A DNA stretch of 20,302 bases from Natronohydrobacter sp. Its GTDB lineage: Bacteria > Pseudomonadota > Alphaproteobacteria > Rhodobacterales > Rhodobacteraceae. The stretch is taken from assembly GCA_007123015.1 (NCBI GenBank), contig SKSL01000119.1, forward strand, positions 1-20,302, read 5' to 3'. The notes below the pieces were generated by a model. It was not told where the DNA came from and did not search any database. It worked only from the letters and a program-made list of their open reading frames with translations. Below, piece after piece: positions 15,701 to 20,302 of the stretch. A program made the position numbers and the translations under genes. Numbering within the stretch: position 1 is the stretch's first letter; the number at the start of each line of letters is the position of its first letter.

Positions 15701-16153
15701 TTAGCCTTTCACTTCGATGCCGCAGGATTTCGCAGAGCCTGCGATGATCTCCATTGCGCCCTCGATGGTCGTGGCGTTCAGGTCTTTCATCTTGGCTTCA
15801 GCGATCTCGCGGATCTGCTTGGTGGTCACGGAGCCCTGCACCGTGCGCCCCGGCATGGGCGAGCCCTGCGCACGGTTGCGCTTGCCCTGTGGCTTCAGAC
15901 CGGCCGCACGCTTCAGATACCAGGACGCAGGCGGCGTCTTCAGGTCCATCGTGAAGGATTTGTCCTGATAATAGGTAATCACGGTCGGCACAGGGGCGCC
16001 CGGCTCCATCTCGGCGGTGCGGGCGTTGAATTCCTTGGTGAACATCATGATATTGATGCCGCGCTGACCCAATGCAGGGCCCACGGGCGGCGACGGGTTG
16101 GCTTTGCCCGCCGGAATTTGCAGCTTCAGCTGCCCAACTACTTTCTTGGCCAT
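15701..16153 (-). CDS. rplK: 50S ribosomal protein L11
   Basis: L11 (150 residues) binds the GTPase-associated centre of 23S rRNA and is needed for factor-dependent GTP hydrolysis and RelA activation. The N-terminus MAKKVVGQLKLQIPAGKANP and the next block PSPPVGPALGQRGINIM are diagnostic. The C-terminal RNA-binding domain follows, with TTIEGAMEIIAGSAKSCGI. The frame is open to 16204, but ATG 16153 begins the conserved sequence and has GGAGAGG about 5 nt upstream. It is co-transcribed with rplA. Confidence 0.98.
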   Translation of the reverse strand: MAKKVVGQLKLQIPAGKANPSPPVGPALGQRGINIMMFTKEFNARTAEMEPGAPVPTVITYYQDKSFTMDLKTPPASWYLKRAAGLKPQGKRNRAQGSPMPGRTVQGSVTTKQIREIAEAKMKDLNATTIEGAMEIIAGSAKSCGIEVKG

Positions 16154-16220
16154 CTGGCCTCTCCTTTTTTCACCTGGCCCGAGGCACGCCTGCGCCGGGC
16201 TCATTGCGGTTTAGTGGTGC

Positions 16221-16246
16221 GGTGTCACCGGGTGCGCCCGGCCACC
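16221..16246 (-). promoter_or_regulatory. Structured leader between nusG and rplK
   Basis: The 110-nt gap holds an inverted repeat: CCGGG-TGCG-CCCGG (16228-16241) flanked by GGTG (16221-16224) and CACC (16243-16246), giving an interrupted hairpin in the minus-strand RNA. No U-tract follows. In E. coli L1 represses rplKA by binding the L11 mRNA leader, so this RNA might hold such a site; that is inference by analogy. Confidence 0.3.
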
Positions 16247-16263
16247 TTCCACGCATCATCACA

Positions 16264-16797
16264 TCAGATCTCTTTCGACACCTGCGTGAATTCCAGATCG
16301 ACCGGGGTGGCCCGGCCAAAGATCGAGACCATTACCTTCAGGCGATTGGCACCTTCATCCACCTCCTCGACCGTGCCCGAGAACCCCTCGAACGGCCCGT
16401 CAGCGACCTTGACCTGCTCACCGATCTCGAAATGGATCAGTGTACGCGGGGCTTCCTCGCCTTCCTGCACGCGGTTGAGGATCGCATTCACCTCATCATC
16501 GCGCATCGGCATGGGCTTGCCTTGCGTGCCCAGAAACCCGGTCACACGGTTGATCGAATTGATCAGATGATAGGCTTTCGCGCTCATTTCCATGCGCACC
16601 AGCACATAGCCGGGCATGAATCGCCGCTCAGAAGTGACTTTCTTGCCGCGCCGGACCTCGATCACTTCTTCTGTTGGCACCAGCACTTCTTCGATCTGCT
16701 CTTCCAGACCGGCTTCGGTCACAGCTGTGCGAATGGCCTCGGCCACTTTCTTCTCGAAATTCGACAGAACGCTTACCGAATACCAGCGCTTGGCCAT
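16264..16797 (-). CDS. nusG: Transcription termination/antitermination factor NusG
   Basis: NusG (177 residues) binds the RNA polymerase clamp, raises processivity, and links polymerase to Rho or to ribosomal S10. The N-terminal NGN domain starts KRWYSVSVLSNFEKKVAEAI and has RRFMPGYVLVRMEMS. The C-terminal KOW domain shows VKVADGPFEGFSGTVEEVD, followed by LKVMVSIFGRATPVDLEF. It is downstream of secE and upstream of rplK in the conserved order. A terminator-like hairpin lies in the 187-bp gap before it, so it may depend on read-through or on a promoter that I could not identify. Confidence 0.98.
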   Translation of the reverse strand: MAKRWYSVSVLSNFEKKVAEAIRTAVTEAGLEEQIEEVLVPTEEVIEVRRGKKVTSERRFMPGYVLVRMEMSAKAYHLINSINRVTGFLGTQGKPMPMRDDEVNAILNRVQEGEEAPRTLIHFEIGEQVKVADGPFEGFSGTVEEVDEGANRLKVMVSIFGRATPVDLEFTQVSKEI

Positions 16798-16890
16798 CTC
16801 TTCTCACTTCCTGCTCTCATCCCATTGCAGGTCTGCCCTGCTGTGGGCTGACATTGCCGGGCATTGGGCCGCAGCATCCTGTCAGAAGGT

Positions 16891-16921
16891 CAAAACAAAC
16901 AGCGCACCGAGTCGGTGCGCT
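16891..16921 (-). terminator. Terminator or attenuator hairpin between secE and nusG
   Basis: A near-perfect inverted repeat, AGCGCACC (16901-16908) and GGTGCGCT (16914-16921), forms an 8-bp GC-rich stem with a 5-nt loop. On the minus strand it is followed by GTTTGTTTTG (16900-16891), the layout of an intrinsic terminator. It lies about 65 nt after the secE stop and about 100 nt before nusG. Confidence 0.6.
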
Positions 16922-16984
16922 TTGGTGGCTGCATTACAGGGCGCGGGAAAGGTTTTCAAGCCCTGCTGACGAAAGGCCGCAGGA

Positions 16985-17182
16985 TCAGTTGAAGAACCCC
17001 AGAGTGGTGACCAGACCTGTGCGGATCAGCCAATCGACAAAGAAGAAGAACACAGCCGTCAAAGCTGCCATGACCAGAACCATCACAGTGGTCACAAAAA
17101 CTTCACGCCGCGTGGGCCATGTGACCTTGGCAGTCTCGGCGCGTACTTGCTGCATGAACTGGAACGGATTGGTCTTGGCCAT
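16985..17182 (-). CDS. secE: Preprotein translocase subunit SecE
   Basis: SecE is the small essential inner-membrane subunit of the SecYEG channel. This is the short single-span form (65 residues), usual outside the enterics. NPFQFMQQVRAETAKVTWPT is the cytosolic amphipathic helix with the conserved KVTWPTR motif. One hydrophobic helix follows (about VTTVMVLVMAALTAVFFFFV). ATG 17182 is preferred over ATG 17212 because an AAGGGGG ribosome-binding sequence precedes it and the MAKTNP start resembles homologues. In most relatives it lies directly behind tRNA-Trp; here another gene lies between. Confidence 0.95.
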   Translation of the reverse strand: MAKTNPFQFMQQVRAETAKVTWPTRREVFVTTVMVLVMAALTAVFFFFVDWLIRTGLVTTLGFFN

Positions 17183-17207
17183 GCGACCCCCTTCATCGAT
17201 TTTGTCT

Positions 17208-17236
17208 GACATACGCACCAGCCTGCCCGGTTTCAA
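17208..17236 (-). promoter_or_regulatory. Promoter candidate for secE-nusG-rplKA
   Basis: On the minus strand TTGAAA (17236-17231) and TATGTC (17213-17208) are exactly 17 nt apart, a good sigma70 layout. Initiation would occur near 17201, giving a leader of about 20 nt before ATG 17182. It would separate secE from the upstream sulfotransferase-like gene. Confidence 0.5.
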
Positions 17237-17271
17237 GCCGGATTCCACCCCATGGCAGGAAACCGCCCAGA

Positions 17272-18138
17272 TCAAGGTGTCAGACAGGTCACACCCGGCA
17301 TTTCTGCCAGCCGTGCCCAATCCGCCGCATAGCCCGCGCGCAATTCGCCTCGCAACCCCGCATCCAAAGGCGCAGGCGCAGGCCATTTCGCCGATTTTGG
17401 AAAGCGCTTCATCGCGCGACGCACCGCTTGCTTGACAGGCAGGTCGGGGTTGCGCGCCATGATCGCAGGCAGCTCGTGCATCGCGCGCGCTGATGGTCCG
17501 ACCAGTTTTGTGCGCTGTTCCGGCCAGTCGAGCTGCGCCGCATCAAGCCCGGTCAGCGCAGGCCAAAGCTGCCCGGAAATCGCGCCATAGTCCTCTTGCC
17601 GCCAGACGAGAACCCGCGCCACCTCGGAACATGCCAACAGACGCGCGACCAGTTCAGACCAGCGCAGCGCGGCCAGATCGACCTCGGCGACATATTCAGA
17701 GAAGCTCTTGGGCCGCCCTGCGAGATATTGATGCCCCCAACCCGAGACTAGATGCGCGCCCGGTTCGCGTACGGCCAGCGCGATCACCGCACTCGTCGCA
17801 CCAAGACCGCGCAAGAGCCGCGTGACCCGCGCAACAGCATTCGGATAATACTGCCCCCCGGCGGCCATCACCGGCGGGCTGGGGCCGCCGCCATGGATAT
17901 TCTCTTCCGAGATCAGAACCCGGCAGCCCTCGGCCCGCGCCGTATCGACAGCACTGCGCAGCGGGGCCAGACTCTGCGCATAGATATGATCCCGCGCACG
18001 CGGCAGCGGCAGTTTCAGATCGGCGCGCAACAAATCCGGGCCGAAATAGGCACAGCCTTTCGCGCGCAACAGGTCGCGATTGGCCATGAGCACGGATTGC
18101 AGATGTGTAGAAGCGGTCTTATGCGCGCCGATATGCAG
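17272..18138 (-). CDS. Sulfotransferase-like protein lacking a normal start codon
   Basis: An open frame of about 288 codons resembling PAPS-dependent sulfotransferases or related hypothetical proteins. The N-terminal LHIGAHKTASTHLQ matches the 5'-phosphosulfate loop pattern (HIGxHKTGTTxLQ). VLISEENI and the mid-region ALAVREPGAHLVSGWGHQYL, with an Arg/Ser 3'-phosphate-binding look, also fit. The C-terminal LRAGYAADWARLAEMPGV is common in such proteins. Between the tRNA-Trp CCA end (18156) and the P-loop there is no in-frame ATG, GTG or TTG. The nearest candidate is CTG 18138, used here as a provisional start; GTG 18093 and ATG 18087 would delete the P-loop. It may be 5'-truncated, use a rare start, or contain a sequence error. 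The long intact frame suggests it was recently functional. The substrate is unknown. Confidence 0.6.
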   Translation of the reverse strand: MHIGAHKTASTHLQSVLMANRDLLRAKGCAYFGPDLLRADLKLPLPRARDHIYAQSLAPLRSAVDTARAEGCRVLISEENIHGGGPSPPVMAAGGQYYPNAVARVTRLLRGLGATSAVIALAVREPGAHLVSGWGHQYLAGRPKSFSEYVAEVDLAALRWSELVARLLACSEVARVLVWRQEDYGAISGQLWPALTGLDAAQLDWPEQRTKLVGPSARAMHELPAIMARNPDLPVKQAVRRAMKRFPKSAKWPAPAPLDAGLRGELRAGYAADWARLAEMPGVTCLTP

Positions 18139-18155
18139 CGCAAATTGCGCCGCAC

Positions 18156-18231
18156 TGGCAGGGGCAGAGGGACTCGAACCCCCGACCCTCGGTTTTGGAG
18201 ACCGATGCTCTACCAACTGAGCTATACCCCT
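18156..18231 (-). tRNA. trnW: tRNA-Trp (CCA anticodon)
   Basis: A 76-nt cloverleaf on the minus strand. The acceptor arms AGGGGTA and TGCCCCT pair with one G-T. The D-arm contains GCTCAGTTGGTAGAGC. The anticodon stem/loop CGGTCTCCAAAACCG places CCA (complement of 18196-18198) in the loop, followed by A. The T-arm contains GGGGGTTCGAGTCCC-like text with GTTCGAG. The discriminator is G and CCA is genome-encoded (18158-18156). In most bacteria of this group it directly precedes secE. Confidence 0.97.
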
Positions 18232-18243
18232 ACTGCTTGCACT

Positions 18244-18271
18244 GAGTAATCGAGCCGACAAAGGGTTGCAA
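18244..18271 (-). promoter_or_regulatory. Promoter candidate for tRNA-Trp
   Basis: On the minus strand TTGCAA (18271-18266) and TTACTC (18249-18244) are 16 nt apart. The tRNA 5' end lies 12 nt beyond the -10. The layout fits a stable-RNA promoter, although the -10 is imperfect. Confidence 0.4.
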
Positions 18272-18323
18272 GCCAGCAAATCACACTGCGCGATTTTTCT
18301 GACGCGAAAAGCTGGTTCACATG

Positions 18324-19040
18324 TCAGAAATGCGTCCAGAGCCCCAGGCTCCAGCCGCGCTCACGCCAATCGCCCAAGGTCAGGCTGCGCGCCAGTGTCA
18401 GCGAAAAGCGTTCGGACAGATCATGCGCGCCTGACACAGTGACCCGGCGCGTGATCGTCCCCTCGATCCGCGACACCGAATAGGCCGCCCAGGCCAGACT
18501 GTCAGCCCGCAGCGCGAACCCCAGTTGCGCCGAGACATCCTGCGAGCCGTCGCGCAGCGCGCCTGCGATCCCCAGCGATCCGCCCAGACGCGCCCAGGCA
18601 TTGCGCTCAAGGATCTCGAATTCGCGCCCCAGATGTGCGGCCAGCCGCAGCTGATCCGTAAATCTGCTCTCATTAATTCCAAGCTGCAACTCGACAGCAT
18701 AGGGTATGCGGGGCGCAACCAAGCCATGCCGCCGCCAATAGAGATGACCCTGCAGCGATGCCTTCATCAGCGCCGATGTGGTGCGCCCGCGTCCATGGGT
18801 CCAGTCTGTCTGCTGCTCCAACTTTGCGCCTATGGTGGTCTGATCGGAAAGCCCGTATTCCAGATAATGCCGATGCGCGATGCGCCCCATGCCGTAGGCG
18901 CGGTCCGAGACGATTTCCGAGGACAGGAACCCTTCGCCTGCACCGCGCGGCCATGGTCCGGCCAGCAAAGGGAACCCGCTAAGCATCAGCGCAATGCCTA
19001 TGGCCAAGCCGCCCAATCCTTGACGCATCCTTACCAGCAT
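18324..19040 (-). CDS. Exported small beta-barrel-like protein of unknown function
   Basis: A 238-residue protein not assigned to a named family. Residues 1-28 form a signal peptide: basic start, then a hydrophobic GLAIGIALMLSGFPLLAGP with likely cleavage near LLAGP. The mature part alternates polar and apolar residues (HRHYLEYGLSDQTTIGAKLE, ITRRVTVSGAHDLSERFSL) and ends SLGLWTHF. A C-terminal aromatic residue after alternating strands is typical of outer-membrane barrels recognised by BamA, so an outer-membrane location is plausible. ATG 19028 is an alternative start. It stands alone between tRNA-Trp and a divergent methyltransferase gene. Confidence 0.75.
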   Translation of the reverse strand: MLVRMRQGLGGLAIGIALMLSGFPLLAGPWPRGAGEGFLSSEIVSDRAYGMGRIAHRHYLEYGLSDQTTIGAKLEQQTDWTHGRGRTTSALMKASLQGHLYWRRHGLVAPRIPYAVELQLGINESRFTDQLRLAAHLGREFEILERNAWARLGGSLGIAGALRDGSQDVSAQLGFALRADSLAWAAYSVSRIEGTITRRVTVSGAHDLSERFSLTLARSLTLGDWRERGWSLGLWTHF

Positions 19041-19066
19041 GGGGTATCAAGAGCAGGATTTGGTTA

Positions 19067-19094
19067 ATTTTATCTTTACATTCGATCCGTGAAA
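19067..19094 (-). promoter_or_regulatory. Promoter candidate for the barrel-like protein
   Basis: On the minus strand TTTCAC (19094-19089) and TAAAAT (19072-19067) are 16 nt apart in the most AT-rich part of this gap, about 27 nt before ATG 19040. The rest of the 195-bp gap toward the methyltransferase shows only a short palindrome, GGCGAC-G-GTCGCC (19126-19138), and no clear forward promoter. Confidence 0.35.
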
Positions 19095-19235
19095 GGCACT
19101 GGGTGTGATCTGTTGGCGCAGTGTTGGCGACGGTCGCCGCGAAGAAGCCAGATCGCGCCGAAACGGTTCTGAAGTGACAGATGCTACGGGCCCCAGACCA
19201 CGGCGCTCGCGCGCAATGGGCATTGGTAAGACAAC

Positions 19236-19850
19236 ATGGATCACAAGCAGCATTGGGACCGCGTATATGGCGAGAAATCAGAGCAAGAGCTGAGCTGGCA
19301 TCAAGATAGCCCGGCTGTTTCCCTGGACTTGATGCATGAAGCCAAGATCACCACGGCATCATCTGTCATAGACATTGGTGGTGGGACATCGCGCGTCGCG
19401 GAAAACCTGCTGGATATGGGGCTGCGCGATGTGACTGTCCTTGATTTGTCCGAAAATGCCCTACGCGACGCACAAGACAGGCTTGGGCCTGCCAGCGCAT
19501 CCGTGACCTGGATCGCGGCTGATATCACTTGTTGGCAGCCTGAACGCCAGTTCGATATCTGGCATGATCGCGCCGTGTTCCACTTCCTGATCGATCAGGC
19601 TGACCGCGCCGCCTATATCGCATGTCTGTCACGCAGCATCCCGCCGGGTGGTCACGCGATCATTGCGACCTTTGCGCTGGATGGGCCCGAAAAATGCAGT
19701 GGCTTGCCTGTGCAGCGCTACAGCCCTGAAACCCTGTCTGCTGCGCTGGGACCAGGTTTCCAACTGCTGGCACATCGCGCCCATCTGCATCAGACCCCGT
19801 GGCGTGCGCCCCAGTCGTTCCAATTCAGCCTGTTCCGCGTGACGGGATGA
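19236..19850 (+). CDS. Class I SAM-dependent methyltransferase
   Basis: A 204-residue Rossmann-fold methyltransferase. Motif I is SSVIDIGGGTSRVAENLL (about 42-59), which binds SAM. Motif II is TVLDLSENAL, whose acidic residue contacts the ribose. The motif III/IV region is WIAADITCW followed by FDIWHDRAVFHFL (about 108-120). LSRSIPPGGHAIIATFA is the usual post-motif strand. A short N-terminal region, HWDRVYGEKSEQELSWHQ, is characteristic of a broad group of uncharacterised bacterial methyltransferases. The substrate cannot be deduced. GGTAAG lies about 6 nt before the ATG. It converges with the ABC transporter gene. Confidence 0.87.
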   Translation: MDHKQHWDRVYGEKSEQELSWHQDSPAVSLDLMHEAKITTASSVIDIGGGTSRVAENLLDMGLRDVTVLDLSENALRDAQDRLGPASASVTWIAADITCWQPERQFDIWHDRAVFHFLIDQADRAAYIACLSRSIPPGGHAIIATFALDGPEKCSGLPVQRYSPETLSAALGPGFQLLAHRAHLHQTPWRAPQSFQFSLFRVTG

Positions 19851-19868
19851 CAGACACCTGAAGGATGG

Positions 19869-19889
19869 GCCGCGGGAAACTGGCGCGGC
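19869..19889. terminator. Possible hairpin between convergent genes
   Basis: GCCGCG (19869-19874) and CGCGGC (19884-19889) form a 6-bp stem with a 9-nt loop in the 39-bp gap between the methyltransferase and the ABC transporter gene. There is no T-run on either side, so it may only assist Rho-dependent termination of both genes. Confidence 0.3.
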
Positions 19890-20302
19890 TCAGTCCATGC
19901 GCAAAAAGCCCCCTGATTGCCGCGCCCAAAGCTGTGCGTAAAGTCCCCCTTTGGCCAGCAAATCCTCATGACGCCCCTGTTCAAGGACCCGACCCTGATC
20001 CATCACCACCAACCGGTCCATCGCCGCGATGGTCGAAAGCCGATGCGCAATCGCGATCACGGTCTTGCCCGCCATGAGCTTGGTCAGCTGGTTCTGGATC
20101 GCGGCTTCCACTTCCGAATCCAGCGCCGAGGTTGCCTCGTCAAGGATCAGGATCGGCGCGTCTTTCAACGCCACCCGCGCAATGGCGATCCGCTGACGTT
20201 GCCCGCCCGAAAGTTTCACGCCGCGCTCGCCGACATGCGCGTCAAGCCCTTGACGTCCCTTGGCATCCGAAAGCGTTTCGATGAAATCGCGTGCTTCGGC
20301 CA
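19890..20302 (-). CDS. ABC transporter ATP-binding/permease protein, C-terminal part
   Basis: This is the last 137 or so codons of an ABC ATPase; the gene enters from the right edge. From the edge the frame reads through ARDFIETLSDAKG and HVGERGVKLSGGQRQRIAIA, the ABC signature. Walker B is DAPILILDEATSALDSE, and the H-loop lies in VIAIAHRLSTIAAMDRLVVM. The ending DQGRVLEQGRHEDLLAKGG is typical of MsbA/LipA-type exporters with a fused N-terminal membrane domain, so the missing part is probably six transmembrane helices. The substrate is not predictable from this part. Confidence 0.92.
   Translation of the reverse strand, partial: AEARDFIETLSDAKGRQGLDAHVGERGVKLSGGQRQRIAIARVALKDAPILILDEATSALDSEVEAAIQNQLTKLMAGKTVIAIAHRLSTIAAMDRLVVMDQGRVLEQGRHEDLLAKGGLYAQLWARQSGGFLRMD

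Noticed and set aside
15227..16570. 447-codon plus-strand open frame across rplA, rplK and nusG
   Set aside because: It is antisense to three certain genes and has low-complexity composition, the usual shadow effect in high-GC DNA.
18156..18279. Extended minus-strand reading frame that would translate tRNA-Trp into a peptide (AQLVEHRSPKPRVGGSS) at the N-terminus of the sulfotransferase-like protein
   Set aside because: That peptide is the well-known translation artefact of a tRNA gene. The tRNA cloverleaf is complete, so the coding frame cannot really begin there.
1..20302. CRISPR arrays, insertion sequences, prophage genes, rRNA genes and replication origins
   Set aside because: I saw no regularly spaced repeats, transposase or integrase motifs, phage structural genes, rRNA or DnaA-box clusters. 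No gap without a gene exceeds about 215 bp.

Overview
The window looks like part of an alphaproteobacterial chromosome, most likely from the Rhodobacteraceae/Paracoccaceae group. The reasons are the high-GC codon usage, the RpoHII-type heat-shock sigma factor, the rsmI-yraN-gshB block, and the order trnW-(insert)-secE-nusG-rplK-rplA. Almost every gene is a housekeeping gene. Two small regions do not fit this background: a two-gene HEPN cassette at 14131-14922 and a sulfotransferase-like gene wedged between tRNA-Trp and secE at 17272-18138.

Layout, left to right. At 1-68 (minus) is the probable first part of a divergent exported protein. Then come rsmI (16S rRNA methyltransferase), yraN, gshB (glutathione synthetase) and an HSL-type alpha/beta hydrolase, all forward and tightly packed. 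A YifB/ComM-like AAA ATPase (minus) converges on the hydrolase with a 44-bp overlap. It is divergent from rpoH2, which overlaps by 4 bp with a ChaN-like haem/iron-binding family gene. A forward run of coaBC, dut and a membrane-anchored MoeB/ThiF-type activating enzyme follows. A CpdB-like 2',3'-cyclic phosphodiesterase/nucleotidase (minus) overlaps the end of the moeB-like gene. Then come nudC (NADH pyrophosphatase), pgsA (phosphatidylglycerophosphate synthase), moaD and moaE, all forward.

After moaE there is an AT-richer stretch with its own promoter-like sequence, a leader hairpin and two overlapping genes: an 89-residue acidic protein and a 176-residue HEPN/UPF0332-like protein. The minus-strand ribosomal/transcription block follows: rplA, rplK, nusG, secE. 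A good hairpin-plus-U-tract terminator lies after rplA, and an unexpected terminator-like hairpin lies between secE and nusG. The sulfotransferase-like ORF begins directly at the CCA end of tRNA-Trp(CCA), with no normal start codon before its P-loop. Beyond the tRNA are a small signal-peptide-bearing, beta-barrel-like protein (minus), a class I SAM methyltransferase (plus), and the C-terminal ATPase part of an ABC exporter (minus) that runs off the window.

Functional links: the MoeB-like protein, MoaD and MoaE are the activation and catalytic parts of molybdopterin synthase, at two separate loci. RpoH2, GshB and possibly the ChaN-like protein fit an oxidative/photooxidative stress theme. SecE, NusG, L11 and L1 are the standard export, transcription and translation cluster. 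The most plausible little-described system here is the small acidic protein/HEPN pair.
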